This document shows positions 36,198 to 47,077 of a stretch of 52,208 bases of DNA, in pieces. The translations under genes and the position numbers were made by a program. A model generated the notes under the pieces. The model was not told where the DNA came from and ran no database searches. It saw nothing but the letters and a program-made list of their open reading frames with translations. The stretch is from positions 156,752-208,959 of the forward strand of contig JXCB02000002.1 of assembly GCA_000828075.3 (NCBI GenBank). The letters run 5' to 3'. The stretch comes from Tolypothrix campylonemoides VB511288. Lineage in GTDB: Bacteria; Cyanobacteriota; Cyanobacteriia; Cyanobacteriales; Nostocaceae. Each line of letters opens with the position of its first letter. Positions within the stretch are counted from its first letter, which is position 1.

Positions 36198-36663
36198 CGC
36201 TTTTCTTTTGACTCCAAATGGTGCATTATAACATTTTAGGGTAAATTAATCATTAAAAATCATCGTCAAAACAAAAGAATTGTTTTATAGTATTATTTAT
36301 TACATATGTTTACTTTTTTCACATTTGATCACTCGTTGGACTTTTGGTTATATCGTAGTGTTTTAAGCTAACTTTAAGGCGATGACCCAGAGCGCCCACT
36401 TCATGATTGCAAGAGATTATAGTGTCGAAGGCGACTGCGTTTTTGCTATTGCTCAGGCAATCACTTTTGGAAAAACTTCGTTACGTCTGATACTTTCATG
36501 GCTTAGTAAATTAGGACATGAGAGTCATTGTTCACATCAACGCCGAAAATTTCATAAAGGAAACTGTCACGGCGTCATACCTGAGTAACACTAACTTCTA
36601 TTTGAATCGCATTTTTGGTTAATTAATAATTCATTTGCCTCCTATAAAGGGTTTGAAAATTGG
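36198..36663. other. Expanded infA-rpmJ spacer
   Basis: The 466 bases are AT-rich near rpmJ. A 68-codon plus-strand frame at 36382-36588 has no recognisable homology or ribosome-binding site. The spacer is longer than usual inside this cluster and could hold an internal promoter for rpmJ and downstream genes or a decayed insertion; I see no element ends. Confidence 0.4.
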
Positions 36664-36888
36664 CTATTTCTTACGTAGTCGATAAGTAATTCTACCTTTT
36701 GTCAAGTCGTAAGGCGTCAATTCTACTTTGACGCGATCGCCAGGTAAAATTTTGATATAGTTACGGCGAATCTTGCCAGAAATGTGAGCCAAGACATTAA
36801 AGCCGTTATCGAGATCAACACGAAACATTGCATTTGGCAGGGACTCTGTGACCGTGCCTTCCATTTCAATCAAATCTTGCTTAGACAA
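36664..36888 (-). CDS. infA: Translation initiation factor IF-1
   Basis: The 74-aa OB-fold protein includes [40 protein letters not shown] and ends ITYRLRKK. It binds the 30S A site during initiation. It is encoded after adk, as in most cyanobacterial ribosomal clusters. Confidence 0.98.
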
Positions 36889-37087
36889 GTTTTTTCCTCA
36901 ACTCAACAGTCTCCTAGTTTGTTGCAGCTTGTTGTAGCCTGCTAAAAAACATATTTCGGAGAATATATCAACAGTTTATTAATATATCTTATCCAATCTT
37001 GACATAGATCTGTCGGGACAGGGAACAGGGAACAAGCGACAGGGAAAAACCTGTTACCTCAAACTACTTGTAACCTATTCCCTCTTT

Positions 37088-37642
37088 CTAAGCGGCAATG
37101 AGCTTGTGCAAATCGCCAGTGACTTCTTCTGGGGACTGATCGCCGTTGACATTGAGGAGATTCTGGCGACTGCTGTAAAAGTCAATCAACGGTGCCGTTT
37201 CAGAACGGTAGACTTCTAAGCGGCGACGAATCACCTCTTCGGTGTCATCTTTTCTTCCTCGCTGCAGCAACCGCGCTATCAGAATTTCGTCTGGCACTTC
37301 CAGATTGACCACCTTTTCGCCATGCTGGTTTAGTTTTTGCAGCAACTCCTCTAGGAAAACTGCTTGATTAACGGTACGGGGAAAGCCATCGAGAATCCAA
37401 CCTGATTGAGTATCAGGCTGGCTCAAACGTTCCTGCACCATTTCCTGCACGAGCTGGTCAGGAACTAACTCACCTTTGTCCATATAACCTTGAGCCTTGA
37501 CACCCAAAGGAGTTTGCTCTTTTAGGGCTTGGCGTAGTATGTCACCCGTAGAAATATGGGCAATATTCCAGTTTTCAGCTAGCGTTTTCGCTTGTGTTCC
37601 CTTACCAGCTCCAGGCGGTCCCAAGAAGATTACTCGTGTCAC
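37088..37642 (-). CDS. adk: Adenylate kinase (short form)
   Basis: The 184-aa enzyme interconverts ATP, ADP and AMP. It has P-loop [16 protein letters not shown]-site [10 protein letters not shown], and [14 protein letters not shown]. The LID is short ([14 protein letters not shown]), without zinc cysteines. Its ATG overlaps the last base of the secY stop codon. Confidence 0.97.
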   Translation of the reverse strand: MTRVIFLGPPGAGKGTQAKTLAENWNIAHISTGDILRQALKEQTPLGVKAQGYMDKGELVPDQLVQEMVQERLSQPDTQSGWILDGFPRTVNQAVFLEELLQKLNQHGEKVVNLEVPDEILIARLLQRGRKDDTEEVIRRRLEVYRSETAPLIDFYSSRQNLLNVNGDQSPEEVTGDLHKLIAA

Positions 37643-38955
37643 TATTGTTTCACCATTCCTTCATAGCGCTGAGAAATAACATAAGTTTGGATTTGTCTTG
37701 ATGTATCAATAGCCACACCTACAAGAATCAAGAGAGAGGTAGCACCTAGTCCCCTAAAGGTTCGCACATTCAAAGCGCTTTCAACAGCCGTAGGGATAAT
37801 CGCAATCAAGCCCAAGAAGATAGCACCTAAAAAAGTGAGTCGATTAAGAACGCGCTCAATGTACTCGCTAGTTGCCTTTCCCGGACGAATCCCAGGTATA
37901 CTAGAACCCATCTTCTTCAAGTTCTGCGCCACATCAACTGGGTTGACAATCAACGAAGAATAGAAATAGCTAAAGAACACAATCGAAACTAGGTAGATAA
38001 GGGCATATACCCAAGGCTGAGAACCACCCGGAACCAGATAAGTGTTAACTATTTTTGAATACTCTGGATTACGGATGAAGTTTTCTGCCAAAAGGGGCAA
38101 ACTTAGAATTGCAGTTGCAAAAATAATCGGCATAACGCCCCCTTGATTGAGTCGCAAGGGTAGGTAGTTACGCTGTTCTGCAAAAATTCTGCGACCTACT
38201 TGACGGCGAGCAGAAATAATCGGAATGCGGCGGATTCCTTCTTGGACAAACACAATTCCAACAATCGTAGCGATGAAAAGCAGCAGTAGTACGATAACGC
38301 GACCCACTGTTTCTCGGCTTCCGCTTTGTACAAAATCGATAGTGTCGCCCAAGGCTTTTGGCAGTGTTGCCACAATATTGACAAAAATCAATAAAGATGC
38401 TCCATTCCCAACACCTTGCTCTGTAATGAGTTCTGATGCCCACATGACAAACATCGAACCAGCTACAAGAGCGATCGCTGTCTCGATGACAAAAATCGGT
38501 CCGTAGTTGACGGCAAAGGGTTTGAGCCAGAACGCTGCTAAGAAGACACTTTGAATAATTCCCCAACCCAAAGACACATAGCGTGTAATTTGGGAAATCT
38601 TGCGCCGTCCTGCTTCACCTTCATTTTTCTGTAAATTTTCTAAAGCTGGGATGGCAGCGGTGAGCAATTGGATGATAATCGAAGCGTTAATGTAAGGCAA
38701 AATACCCAAGGCAAAGACTCCCAAAGCAGAGAGTCCACCTCCAGAAAAGATATCCAAAAAGCTTAATATCTGGTTATTGCCTTGGATGGCTCTGGCAAAC
38801 TCATCTCGATTAATATTTGGTATAGGCAAATGTATGCCAAGACGAATCAGAAAGAGAATACCGAGTGTGACAAGCAGCCGACCTCGCAGCCCGGCTGCTT
38901 GCGCCATCTGCATAAAAGTTTCTTGAGCCGTTGGGGCTTTGTCTCGACTAATCAT
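37642..38955 (-). CDS. secY: Preprotein translocase subunit SecY
   Basis: The 437-aa polytopic membrane protein has ten expected transmembrane segments and the family motifs [34 protein letters not shown] and the C-terminal [17 protein letters not shown]. It forms the SecYEG channel in plasma and thylakoid membranes. It follows rplO and overlaps adk by 1 bp. Confidence 0.98.
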   Translation of the reverse strand: MISRDKAPTAQETFMQMAQAAGLRGRLLVTLGILFLIRLGIHLPIPNINRDEFARAIQGNNQILSFLDIFSGGGLSALGVFALGILPYINASIIIQLLTAAIPALENLQKNEGEAGRRKISQITRYVSLGWGIIQSVFLAAFWLKPFAVNYGPIFVIETAIALVAGSMFVMWASELITEQGVGNGASLLIFVNIVATLPKALGDTIDFVQSGSRETVGRVIVLLLLFIATIVGIVFVQEGIRRIPIISARRQVGRRIFAEQRNYLPLRLNQGGVMPIIFATAILSLPLLAENFIRNPEYSKIVNTYLVPGGSQPWVYALIYLVSIVFFSYFYSSLIVNPVDVAQNLKKMGSSIPGIRPGKATSEYIERVLNRLTFLGAIFLGLIAIIPTAVESALNVRTFRGLGATSLLILVGVAIDTSRQIQTYVISQRYEGMVKQ

Positions 38956-39024
38956 AAAGGGCTACCTTGCTAGTTAAGTCTGGCGCTTGGCTGGGGTAGG
39001 ACTTGTCGTAGGTGCGCGTTTGGC

Positions 39025-39474
39025 TTATTTTGAAACGACTTCGCAACTCCCACCCGCTGCCTCAATTTTGCTACGAGCTGTACCTGTAAAAGCAGCCGCT
39101 TGCACCTTGAGCGGAACGCTCAATTCCCCATCCCCCAAAATCTTCAAAGGTCCTCGACTCCCAGTGAGAATACCAGCTTCTTTTAAGGAGCTCAGTGTAA
39201 CTTCTGTATTTGCAGGCAGGGAGGCTAGCTTTTCTACATTAATCGTAGTGTACTTCTTAGGATTAATCAGGGGAAAGCCTTTCAACTTAGGAATACGGCG
39301 GTACAATGGCTGTTGACCCCCTTCAAATCCAGGTCGGGTACCGCTACCAGAACGCGCGTTTTGACCACGCATACCTTTACCAGCACTAGCACCCTGACCG
39401 GCAGAAACCCCCCTACCTAAACGACGAGGGCGTTTTTTAGAGCCTTTTTGAGGACGAACATCAGTGAGTCTCAT
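39025..39474 (-). CDS. rplO: 50S ribosomal protein L15
   Basis: The 149-aa protein has the glycine/arginine-rich L15 N-terminus ([40 protein letters not shown]) and ends with the hydrophobic [15 protein letters not shown] core. It is separated from rpsE by a 263-bp spacer containing an intergenic palindromic repeat. Confidence 0.98.
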   Translation of the reverse strand: MRLTDVRPQKGSKKRPRRLGRGVSAGQGASAGKGMRGQNARSGSGTRPGFEGGQQPLYRRIPKLKGFPLINPKKYTTINVEKLASLPANTEVTLSSLKEAGILTGSRGPLKILGDGELSVPLKVQAAAFTGTARSKIEAAGGSCEVVSK

Positions 39475-39519
39475 AGTCGAAACCTTATGTAAAATTAGTT
39501 ACCTATGATTTGCCCTTTG

Positions 39520-39710
39520 TGAGCCAGCGCTGCAAGAAGGTTTCCTTCTGTAGGCGACTGGTGAGACCAGTCCTGTTCGCGTAGCGTCTCCGCCAGGAGA
39601 AGGCGGGTCTCCCGCCGTAGGGAACTGGCGTGCCTCCTTCGGAGGAGCTTCGCTAACGCCGTTAGGCGTGCCGCAGGCATACCCGAAGGGCGAACCCGAA
39701 GGGTCATTTG
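39520..39710. repeat. Complex palindromic repeat (Nostoc-type REP) between rpsE and rplO
   Basis: This GC-rich block of nested hairpins includes GGCGGG-TCT-CCCGCC (39602-39616), CCTCC-TTC-GGAGG (39633-39645), the common motif GCGTAGCGTCTCC, and a doubled ACCCGAAGGG near 39690-39705. Its base composition differs sharply from the spacers around it. Open frames across it are accidental. Confidence 0.75.
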
Positions 39711-39737
39711 CCAAGGACTAAGGACAAATATCGATTT

Positions 39738-40262
39738 TTAAATGTAAAGATTTTCAACAGGAATGCCTCGGTCTTCGGCAACTTCTGCAAAGGTTCGCAA
39801 GGTACCTAGGGCATTAATTGCGGCTCTGGCATTATTAAGAGGATTATTTGATCCAAGTTGCTTTGCGAGGATATTACGGATCCCTGCCAATTCGAGTACT
39901 GTACGCACAGCACCACCAGCAATTACCCCAGTACCAGGAGCTGCAGGTCGCATCATCACTTTAGCGCCGCCGCCGATACCGTCAATAGGATGGGGTATGG
40001 AGTTGGATTTGGTCATGGGGATATCTATCAGATGCTTTTTGCCGTCGGCTACGCCTTTTTTTACAGCACCAATTACATCTGAGGCTTTGCCTACTCCCAC
40101 GCCAACTTGACCGCGTTCATTACCCACAACGACGATCGCCCGGAAGCTAAGTTTCTTACCTCCTTTGACGACTTTACTGACGCGTCGGATTTGGATGACT
40201 CGCTCTTGCCAGTTGGTTTCTTCTTTTTTTGTACGGTTAGTTTTACGACGACCAGTTGCCAT
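39738..40262 (-). CDS. rpsE: 30S ribosomal protein S5
   Basis: The 174-aa protein has the S5 double-stranded-RNA-binding domain ([33 protein letters not shown]) and the C-terminal fold ([20 protein letters not shown]). I chose ATG 40262 because GAGGT is well spaced upstream; an in-frame ATG at 40292 would add ten atypical residues. Confidence 0.97.
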   Translation of the reverse strand: MATGRRKTNRTKKEETNWQERVIQIRRVSKVVKGGKKLSFRAIVVVGNERGQVGVGVGKASDVIGAVKKGVADGKKHLIDIPMTKSNSIPHPIDGIGGGAKVMMRPAAPGTGVIAGGAVRTVLELAGIRNILAKQLGSNNPLNNARAAINALGTLRTFAEVAEDRGIPVENLYI

Positions 40263-40337
40263 TTTAATTACCTCGTGATGGTCAGAAGTCATGAGTCATT
40301 AGTCATTAGTTAATGACAGGCTAGACCAATGACTTCT

Positions 40338-40700
40338 TTAAAAATCTAGACCAGCTTCGCGAGCTGCATCTGCTAGTGCTTTGACACGACCGTGGTAAAG
40401 GTTGCCACCTCGGTCAAAGACAACTTTGGTAATCCCTTTTTCTAGAGAGCGAGCTGCAATTAATTTGCCGACTTCAACAGAAGCATTGCAATTGGAACCG
40501 GAAGCTAATTTAGATTTCAACTCTGGTTCTACAGTTGAAGCTGCCACCAAGGTATGATGCTGGGTATCATCAATGACCTGAGCATAAATATGTTGGTGGG
40601 AGCGAAAGATGGCTAAGCGTGGGCGTTCTGTAGAACCACTGACTTTGCCACGAATGCGTCTATGGCGACGCTCTTTTGATTCTCTACCTGTAAGCTTCAT
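40338..40700 (-). CDS. rplR: 50S ribosomal protein L18
   Basis: The 120-aa 5S-rRNA-binding protein has [29 protein letters not shown] and the end [16 protein letters not shown]. It starts 2 bp after the rplF stop codon. Confidence 0.98.
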   Translation of the reverse strand: MKLTGRESKERRHRRIRGKVSGSTERPRLAIFRSHQHIYAQVIDDTQHHTLVAASTVEPELKSKLASGSNCNASVEVGKLIAARSLEKGITKVVFDRGGNLYHGRVKALADAAREAGLDF

Positions 40701-40702
40701 TT

Positions 40703-41248
40703 TTACTTCTTACTCTTACCAGTTTTACCAGCTTTACGTCTTACCGCTTCACCGGCGTAACGAATACCTTTGCCTTTGTAAGGTTCTGGTGGGCGAACAG
40801 CACGAATTTTTGCTGCTGTGTTGCCTACCACTTCTTTGTCATAGCCGCTGACAATAACGTTGGTATTATTTTCAACGGCAAATTGAATTCCGTCAGGTGG
40901 AGCGATTTGCACTTGATGGCTATAACCCATGTTCAAAACCAGGTTCCGACCTTGAACTTGCGCCCTGTAGCCAACCCCTTGAATTTCCAAACGACGTTGA
41001 AAGCCTGTGGAAACTCCTTCAACCATATTGGCAACCAAGGTACGGCACAAACCGTGCATTTGGCGCGATGTGCGAGAATCGTCGCGACGGTTGACCTGTA
41101 ATGTTTCTCCTTCTTGGGAGATTGTGACATGAGTAGGCAAATCGCGACAAAGTTCTCCTTTAGGACCTTTGACAAGCACTTTTGTGCCGTCGATGGTCAC
41201 TTGCACTTTGGCTGGAACTGTAATTGGGCGTTTACCAATTCGAGACAT
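40703..41248 (-). CDS. rplF: 50S ribosomal protein L6
   Basis: The 181-aa protein starts [20 protein letters not shown] and carries the duplicated L6 fold with the signature [20 protein letters not shown] near the C-terminus. It is separated from rpsH by a repeat-filled spacer. Confidence 0.98.
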   Translation of the reverse strand: MSRIGKRPITVPAKVQVTIDGTKVLVKGPKGELCRDLPTHVTISQEGETLQVNRRDDSRTSRQMHGLCRTLVANMVEGVSTGFQRRLEIQGVGYRAQVQGRNLVLNMGYSHQVQIAPPDGIQFAVENNTNVIVSGYDKEVVGNTAAKIRAVRPPEPYKGKGIRYAGEAVRRKAGKTGKSKK

Positions 41249-41356
41249 AACTTTTTGTCCTTTGTTATTTGTCCTTTGGTTATTTGTCGTTTGTTATTTG
41301 TCTTTTGTTATTTGTCTTTTACGAATGACAAATGACTTATGACAAATGACTCATGA
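41249..41356. repeat. TTTGTTATTTGTC tandem repeat array between rpsH and rplF
   Basis: More than ten TTTGT(C/T)-type heptamers are followed by inverted ATGACAAATGAC units, so the transcript could fold into an imperfect hairpin. It is the same type as the arrays at 32451 and 33392. Confidence 0.75.
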
Positions 41357-41758
41357 CTACCAAACGTAGCAAAGTACTTCACCACCCAAGTTTTGACGTC
41401 GTGCTTCACGGTCAGTCATAATGCCACTTGATGTCGAAATAATGGCAATACCGATACCGCCTAGTACTCTTGGTAGTTCTTTTTTATTCGAGTAAACGCG
41501 CAAACCTGGTTTACTCACTCGCTTTAAGGCAGTGATCAAAGGCTGGCGATTCTTGCCCTTGTATTTCAAGGAAATCACCAAATTCGTTTTCACGCCTTCT
41601 CCTGCTTCTTCAAACTCAGCAATAAAGCCTTCATCGCGCAACACTTTTGCAATGCTACGAGTCAATTTTGTGGATGGCACTTGTGTTGTTTGATGCCGCG
41701 CCATGTTAGCATTGCGGATGCGCGTGAGCATATCTGCAATTGTGTCGTTAACCGCCAT
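41357..41758 (-). CDS. rpsH: 30S ribosomal protein S8
   Basis: The 133-aa protein has the S8 start [19 protein letters not shown] and the end [20 protein letters not shown] with GGEVLCYVW, which binds 16S rRNA helix 21. It follows rplE by 20 bp; rpsN (S14) is absent between them, as is normal in cyanobacteria. Confidence 0.98.
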   Translation of the reverse strand: MAVNDTIADMLTRIRNANMARHQTTQVPSTKLTRSIAKVLRDEGFIAEFEEAGEGVKTNLVISLKYKGKNRQPLITALKRVSKPGLRVYSNKKELPRVLGGIGIAIISTSSGIMTDREARRQNLGGEVLCYVW

Positions 41759-41778
41759 CGTTCCCTCTTTACATGAAC

Positions 41779-42327
41779 TTATTGATCCCGAAAAGGCATT
41801 CCCATTTCTTTAAGTAAGGCGCGGCCCTCTTCGTCTGTTTTTGCCGTGGTGATGATGGAAATGTCCATACCACGGATTTGGTCAATTTTGTCGTACTCAA
41901 CTTCTGGAAAAATGAGTTGCTCTCTGACACCTAGAGTATAATTGCCGCGACCATCAAAGCTTTTGGGGCTTACACCGCGAAAGTCCCGAATTCTTGGTAG
42001 TGACAGATTGATTAAACGGTCGAGAAAGGAATACATCCTTTCGCTTCTTAAAGTCACCATGATGCCAACGGGCATACCTTGGCGAATTTTGAAGCCAGCG
42101 ATCGCCTTTTTCGCTCGCGTCACTACAGGCTTTTGACCTGTAATCAGCGCAATCTCACTTAAAGATGCTTCTAGCGCTTTCGCATTTTGAGATGCTTCCC
42201 CTAAACCACGGTTTACCGTGACTTTCACCACTTTCGGTACTTCATGAATGTTCTTGTACTGAAACTGCTGTATCAGTTTGGGGACAATTGTTTCTTGGTA
42301 TACAGTTTTAAGTCTTGTTGTTGCCAT
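41779..42327 (-). CDS. rplE: 50S ribosomal protein L5
   Basis: The 182-aa 5S-rRNA-binding protein has [40 protein letters not shown] and the end [19 protein letters not shown]. It lies between rplX and rpsH. Confidence 0.98.
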   Translation of the reverse strand: MATTRLKTVYQETIVPKLIQQFQYKNIHEVPKVVKVTVNRGLGEASQNAKALEASLSEIALITGQKPVVTRAKKAIAGFKIRQGMPVGIMVTLRSERMYSFLDRLINLSLPRIRDFRGVSPKSFDGRGNYTLGVREQLIFPEVEYDKIDQIRGMDISIITTAKTDEEGRALLKEMGMPFRDQ

Positions 42328-42427
42328 AGTTTTTTGTCCTTTTTATCCCTGGGCTTGGTCAGGGAACAATGAAGTTTTGAGTTGTAAGTTCTGAGTTTTA
42401 TTCCTAACTCCTAACTTCTCCTCGCTT

Positions 42428-42784
42428 CTATTTATCTATGATTTCGCCAGTTTTCTTAAGCATTCTGACTTTTTTGCCTTCTGCTGTAAAGGTGTAGGAA
42501 ATGCGACTGGCAACGTTTTGCTTGGTGGAATAGAGCATCACGTTAGAACTGTGGATTGGGTATTCCTGATTGACAATCCGTCCAGATTCTCCTTCTTGCT
42601 GGGGTTTGACGTGCTTAGTTTTAATGTTTACACCTTTGACAACGACTTTACTCTCTTGGGGAAGCGCTTTGATCACTTCACCAACTTTGCCTTTGTCTTT
42701 CCCAGCAATGACTTGTACGGTATCACCAGTTTTTACGTGCATTTTGTAAAAAACTTTCGGCTGATTTCTCTTCTGAATTGCCAT
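42428..42784 (-). CDS. rplX: 50S ribosomal protein L24
   Basis: The 118-aa protein contains the KOW motif ([20 protein letters not shown]) and the L24 segment [19 protein letters not shown]. Its start overlaps the last base of the rplN stop codon. Confidence 0.97.
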   Translation of the reverse strand: MAIQKRNQPKVFYKMHVKTGDTVQVIAGKDKGKVGEVIKALPQESKVVVKGVNIKTKHVKPQQEGESGRIVNQEYPIHSSNVMLYSTKQNVASRISYTFTAEGKKVRMLKKTGEIIDK

Positions 42785-43152
42785 TACAGCACCTCCGGAG
42801 CTAGAGAAACGATTTTGGTAAAGTTTTTGTCACGTAGTTCGCGTGCCACTGGTCCGAAAACCCGTGTTCCTCTGGGGTTACCATCTTTATTAATGATAAC
42901 TGCGGCATTATCGTCAAAGCGAATACTCATACCGCTGTCTCGATTGATATTATGACGTGTGCGGACAATGACTGCCTCGACAACATCAGACTTCTTCACA
43001 GCCATATTTGGCTGGGCATCTTTGACTACCGCGATAATGCGATCGCCTATGAAACCATAACGGCGGTTCCCTGCTCCTAGTACGCGGATGCACATAAGTT
43101 TACGAGCACCGCTATTATCTGCGACATTAAGGTAAGTTTGGGGTTGAATCAC
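42784..43152 (-). CDS. rplN: 50S ribosomal protein L14
   Basis: The 122-aa protein starts [20 protein letters not shown] and has the L14 signature [20 protein letters not shown] and [20 protein letters not shown]. It overlaps rplX by 1 bp. Confidence 0.98.
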   Translation of the reverse strand: MIQPQTYLNVADNSGARKLMCIRVLGAGNRRYGFIGDRIIAVVKDAQPNMAVKKSDVVEAVIVRTRHNINRDSGMSIRFDDNAAVIINKDGNPRGTRVFGPVARELRDKNFTKIVSLAPEVL

Positions 43153-43204
43153 AATTGTTCTCCCTTGTTGTGTTGTTAGCTACCTAACAACTCATGAATT
43201 ATGT

Positions 43205-43453
43205 TTAGCTAGCTTTGGTAGTCAGGATTTCTGTGACTGTCCAGCGCTTGGTTTTACTCAGGGGTCGTGTTTCCTGAATGCGGACGCGATCGCCGATTTT
43301 ACACTTGTTTTCTTCATCGTGCGCCTTATAGCGCCGGGTTTTCACGACAATTTTGCCGTATTTGGGATGAGGAGCGCGGTTTTCGATGGCTACTACGACC
43401 GTTTTTTGCATTTTGTCGCTCACTACCAAGCCAACTCGTTCTTTAACTGCCAT
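43205..43453 (-). CDS. rpsQ: 30S ribosomal protein S17
   Basis: The 82-aa OB-fold protein has the features [19 protein letters not shown] and [18 protein letters not shown]. It starts 6 bp after the rpmC stop codon. Confidence 0.98.
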   Translation of the reverse strand: MAVKERVGLVVSDKMQKTVVVAIENRAPHPKYGKIVVKTRRYKAHDEENKCKIGDRVRIQETRPLSKTKRWTVTEILTTKAS

Positions 43454-43459
43454 AACCTT

Positions 43460-43693
43460 CTACTCTGATTCTTTCACGGGTTGACTTGAGGAAGATGCCC
43501 GTTTCCGCTCTCCTTCCACAGTCATTAATTGAGCGAGGCGGTGGCGGGCGTGTCTGAACTTGTGAGGTTTGTCTAGCTGCCTGGTTGCTTGTTGCAAGCG
43601 CAACTGAAACAGTTCTTTTTTGACGGCGGTAATTTGCTGCGCCAGTTGCTCGTCAGTTAATTCTCTGGCTTCGGAAATCTTCGGAAGAGGCAT
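43460..43693 (-). CDS. rpmC: 50S ribosomal protein L29
   Basis: The 77-aa two-helix protein includes ELTDEQLAQQITAVKKELFQ and KPHKFRHARHRLAQLMTVEG. It has a basic, Ser-rich tail and sits 3 bp after rplP. Confidence 0.97.
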   Translation of the reverse strand: MPLPKISEARELTDEQLAQQITAVKKELFQLRLQQATRQLDKPHKFRHARHRLAQLMTVEGERKRASSSSQPVKESE

Positions 43694-43696
43694 AAC

Positions 43697-44122
43697 TTAC
43701 ACCTGCTGTTCCTCTTGGGAGCGTGTAATGAACTTGGTTTTAATGGGCAACTTGTAAGCTGCCAATCGCATTGCTTCGCGTGCGGTTTCTTCGGCAACGC
43801 CTGCAATTTCAAACAAGATTCGTCCGGGTTTGACGACTGCTACCCAGTACTCTGGCGAACCCTTACCAGAACCCATCCGGGTTTCTGCAGGACGCATAGT
43901 GACTGGTTTATCGGGGAAAATCCGAATCCAAATTTTCCCACCCCGGCGGATATAACGAGTCATTGCCCGACGAGAAGCTTCGATTTGGCGGGAGGTGATC
44001 CAACAGGGTTCTAAAGCTTGCAGAGCAAAATCCCCAAAGTTGAGGGTGCTACCGCGAGTGGCGAGACCGTTCATCCGTCCGCGCTGTTGTTTACGGAATT
44101 TCGTTCTTCTTGGACTTAACAT
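43697..44122 (-). CDS. rplP: 50S ribosomal protein L16
   Basis: The 141-aa protein starts [19 protein letters not shown] and has the L16 motifs [20 protein letters not shown] and [20 protein letters not shown]. It lies after rpsC across a spacer containing tandem GGGATTA repeats. Confidence 0.98.
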   Translation of the reverse strand: MLSPRRTKFRKQQRGRMNGLATRGSTLNFGDFALQALEPCWITSRQIEASRRAMTRYIRRGGKIWIRIFPDKPVTMRPAETRMGSGKGSPEYWVAVVKPGRILFEIAGVAEETAREAMRLAAYKLPIKTKFITRSQEEQQV

Positions 44123-44241
44123 GACTAGGTACTAGGGATTAGGGATTAGGGATTGGGGATTAGGGATTAGGGATGAGTGATTGGGGATGGGAAGGTTCTT
44201 TCCCAGTCCCCAGTCGCCAGTCCCCAGTTCCCAGTCCCCCT
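44123..44241. repeat. GGGATTA and CCCAGTC tandem repeats between rpsC and rplP
   Basis: About seven TAGGGATTAGGGATT-type units (44131-44175) are followed by CCCAGTCGCCAGTCCCCAGTT-type units (44201-44238). They occupy the whole spacer inside an essential operon. Confidence 0.75.
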
Positions 44242-45009
44242 TTATCCTTCATTTGAGCGGTCTTCAAATTGTTGGCGACGGCGTTGTTGTTGGCGGCGAG
44301 ATGGTGGGCGATCGCGATCGCGATCGCGAGTCGTTGCTGCGGGAGTCGTTTCTTCCTGTCCGGGAATAATTTCTCCCTTGAACACCCACACCTTAATGCC
44401 GAGAATTCCGTAAACAGTTTTTGCCGTGCAGTATGAGTAGTCAATGTCAGCTCGCAACGTGTGTAGAGGAACTCTACCTTCACGAGTCCACTCTGTCCGG
44501 GCGATTTCTGCCCCGTTGAGCCGTCCGCTGACTTGAATTTTGATGCCTTGTATGCCGGCGCGTTGAGCACGCTGAATTGCTTGCCGTACGACACGCCGGA
44601 AGGAAACGCGGCGTTCGAGTTGTTGAGCAATGTATTCAGCAATCAGGAAGGCATCCGCATCAACTCGTTGTACTTCAACTACGTTAATACGAATCTGGCG
44701 ATTGCTACCCAGCAGTTGCTGGAGACCGGTACGTAAAGATTCAATGCCTTGCCCACCTCGACCTACAACCACACCAGGTCGAGCTGTACGTACCTCTAAA
44801 TCGATTTGGTCTGCTTTGCGGTCAATCCGCACTTCAGAAATTCCGGCGTTATTTTGGGCGTATCTACCCAGTTTTCGTTCTATGTACTGACGAAGTTTGT
44901 AATCTTCTTGTAGAAGTTCTGGATAGCGACTCGGGTCAGCAAACCAACGAGATTGATGTTCTTGAGTTACGCCTAAGCGAAAACCGACTGGATGTATCTT
45001 TTGTCCCAC
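44242..45009 (-). CDS. rpsC: 30S ribosomal protein S3
   Basis: The 255-aa protein starts [20 protein letters not shown] and has a KH domain ([20 protein letters not shown]) and the S3_C domain ending [18 protein letters not shown]. The last roughly 40 residues are an unusual hydrophilic tail with RDRDRDR and [10 protein letters not shown]. The Arg-Asp run is encoded by three overlapping HIP1 octamers (44308-44327). The tail is not part of the conserved fold. Confidence 0.97.
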   Translation of the reverse strand: MGQKIHPVGFRLGVTQEHQSRWFADPSRYPELLQEDYKLRQYIERKLGRYAQNNAGISEVRIDRKADQIDLEVRTARPGVVVGRGGQGIESLRTGLQQLLGSNRQIRINVVEVQRVDADAFLIAEYIAQQLERRVSFRRVVRQAIQRAQRAGIQGIKIQVSGRLNGAEIARTEWTREGRVPLHTLRADIDYSYCTAKTVYGILGIKVWVFKGEIIPGQEETTPAATTRDRDRDRPPSRRQQQRRRQQFEDRSNEG

Positions 45010-45047
45010 AAATGCTTCCTCTAAAAATTCTTTCTGTAAATCATTTC

Positions 45048-45410
45048 TTATTGAGCGGCGGTGTCAGCTGCGACAGCCACAGTGATATGACACGTCGGCT
45101 TGCGAATCTGGTAAGCACGACCTTGCGCCCTAGGTTGGAAGCGTTTGAGTACCGGACCTTGATCCGCATAAGCGTGAGTAATGACCAAATTTGCTCTATC
45201 TAACCCCGCGTTATGCTCCGCATTAGCAGCAGCGCTTCTGAGAACCTTCAACACTGGCTCGCAGGATCGGTAAGGCATGAATTCTAGAATAATCAGCGCT
45301 TCTCGGTACGATCGCCCCCGGATTTGGTCGAGTACGCGACGCACTTTCAAAGGAGACATCCGTATATAACGGGCGATCGCTTTTACTTCTGTCGTATTAT
45401 CTATTGCCAT
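45048..45410 (-). CDS. rplV: 50S ribosomal protein L22
   Basis: The 120-aa protein has [20 protein letters not shown], the loop reaching the exit tunnel, and the end [19 protein letters not shown] chose ATG 45410 because GGAG lies just upstream; an ATG at 45422 would add four residues. Confidence 0.97.
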   Translation of the reverse strand: MAIDNTTEVKAIARYIRMSPLKVRRVLDQIRGRSYREALIILEFMPYRSCEPVLKVLRSAAANAEHNAGLDRANLVITHAYADQGPVLKRFQPRAQGRAYQIRKPTCHITVAVAADTAAQ

Positions 45411-45509
45411 ATTTTTCTCCATTTGTCAAGAGAGTGACCCTTGCAAAGCCTGCCTTCGAGAGTCAACCACTCATTTTGACTGTTTTCACTCTGGATTTTG
45501 GGCTTTTAA

Positions 45510-45788
45510 CTATCTGCCTGATTTTTTGTCACTCTTGGCGTGACCTCTAAAAGTACGCGTTGGAGCAAATTCCCCTAGTTTGTGTCCCACCATTTGGTCA
45601 GAGATAAAAACTGGCACGTGCTGGCGTCCGTTATGAACGGCAATGGTATGACCTACCATGACGGGTAAAATTGTCGAAGCTCGCGACCAAGTTTTAATGA
45701 CTTCTTTTTTGTTGTTTTCGTTGAGCTTTTCAATTTTCGTCATCAGATGATCCGCAACGAACGGACCTTTTTTTAGAGAACGACCCAT
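45510..45788 (-). CDS. rpsS: 30S ribosomal protein S19
   Basis: The 92-aa protein starts [20 protein letters not shown] and contains [20 protein letters not shown] and [18 protein letters not shown]. An upstream in-frame ATG (45839) would give a 17-residue extension never seen in S19, so 45788 is the start. Confidence 0.98.
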   Translation of the reverse strand: MGRSLKKGPFVADHLMTKIEKLNENNKKEVIKTWSRASTILPVMVGHTIAVHNGRQHVPVFISDQMVGHKLGEFAPTRTFRGHAKSDKKSGR

Positions 45789-45894
45789 AATTAGTAAGTT
45801 CTTAGCTTCTTTGAACGAATTTTGAGCGCTGAGTCCCAACTACCAAGCCCCGAGTTTTCTTGACTCAGCACTTGGCACTCTTTCTCAGCACCTA

Positions 45895-46758
45895 TTAAGA
45901 TTCACGACCGCCACGACCGCGTTTAGAAGATTTACGGCGACGGCGGACAATTAACTTGCTACTGGGTTTCTTACGCTTGCGTGTTTTATAGCCCAAAGCA
46001 GGTTTACCCCAAGGTGTCACAGGTCCCGATCTACCGATGGGTGCTCGACCTTCACCACCACCATGTGGGTGGTCAACTGGGTTCATGACACTACCTCTAA
46101 CTTGAGGACGGCGACCCTTCCAGCGAGTTCTACCGGCTTTACCGGCACTCAGGTTTCTGGCATCGAGATTACCGACTTGTCCAATCGTGGCATAGCACTC
46201 GCGACGGATCAGGCGAACTTCTCCAGAAGGCAACTTGAGTGTAACGTAGTTACCTTCTTTAGCCACAACTTGAGCAGTCGCACCGGCAGCACGAACGATT
46301 TGACCACCCTTACCGGGTTTCAATTCTACGTTGTGAACGCCGGTTCCCAAAGGAATGTTAGATAGGGGTAAAGCGTTGCCATCTTCGATGGGAGAATCTG
46401 GACCTGCAATAACTGTTGTCCCGACTTTCAAACCGTTGGGTTGAAGGATGTAACGCTTTTCGCCGTCTTCGTATTGCAAAAGGGCAATCCGGGCGTTGCG
46501 GTTGGGGTCGTATTCAATTGCCGTCACTGTGGCACGAATACCACGTTTATCTCGTTTAAAGTCGATGATGCGGTAAAGGCGCTTGTGACCGCCACCCCGG
46601 TGGCGAACGGTGATCCGCCCTTGGTTATTTCTACCTTTCGCACGATGCAGCGATACTGTTAGCGATTTTTCTGGCTCGCTTTTGGTAATTTCCGAGAAGT
46701 CAGAAATCGTAACTTGGCGAGTACTGGGGGTGTAAGGGCGATAAGAACGAGTACCCAT
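45895..46758 (-). CDS. rplB: 50S ribosomal protein L2
   Basis: The 287-aa protein contains [20 protein letters not shown], the peptidyl-transferase-proximal segment [20 protein letters not shown], and a basic C-terminus. It begins 4 bp after rplW. Confidence 0.98.
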   Translation of the reverse strand: MGTRSYRPYTPSTRQVTISDFSEITKSEPEKSLTVSLHRAKGRNNQGRITVRHRGGGHKRLYRIIDFKRDKRGIRATVTAIEYDPNRNARIALLQYEDGEKRYILQPNGLKVGTTVIAGPDSPIEDGNALPLSNIPLGTGVHNVELKPGKGGQIVRAAGATAQVVAKEGNYVTLKLPSGEVRLIRRECYATIGQVGNLDARNLSAGKAGRTRWKGRRPQVRGSVMNPVDHPHGGGEGRAPIGRSGPVTPWGKPALGYKTRKRKKPSSKLIVRRRRKSSKRGRGGRES

Positions 46759-46762
46759 TTTC

Positions 46763-47077
46763 TTAAACCTCTGGGAAGAGAACTTGTCTAATCTTGTCTA
46801 CGTCCCCAGCTGCCACTGTAACAATAGCTCGCTTGTATTGGGGCTTGAAACCAATAAACTTACCTACACGCCGCTTTTTGCGCGGTGGCTTTGAAGTGTT
46901 GACTTTTTCGACCTTGACGTCAAATAAACCTTCAATTGCGGCTCTGATTTGTGGTTTTGTTGCTTTTGGAACCACTTCAAAGGTGTATTTATTTTGCTCC
47001 ATCAAAATCGTCGCTTTTTCAGTGACAATTGGGCGACGTACAAGGTCGGGAAGGTTGCGGGGGTCAAATTTAGTCAT
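46763..47077 (-). CDS. rplW: 50S ribosomal protein L23
   Basis: The 104-aa protein has [20 protein letters not shown] and [12 protein letters not shown] and lies at the tunnel exit, where trigger factor and SRP bind. It overlaps the end of rplD by 8 bp. Confidence 0.98.
   Translation of the reverse strand: MTKFDPRNLPDLVRRPIVTEKATILMEQNKYTFEVVPKATKPQIRAAIEGLFDVKVEKVNTSKPPRKKRRVGKFIGFKPQYKRAIVTVAAGDVDKIRQVLFPEV

Noticed and set aside
36382-36588. 68-codon plus-strand frame in the infA-rpmJ spacer
   Set aside because: No homology, no ribosome-binding site, and it is antisense to the cluster; treated as spacer.
39495-39714. Overlapping frames of about 70 codons between rplO and rpsE
   Set aside because: They are translations of the GC-rich palindromic repeat, not genes.
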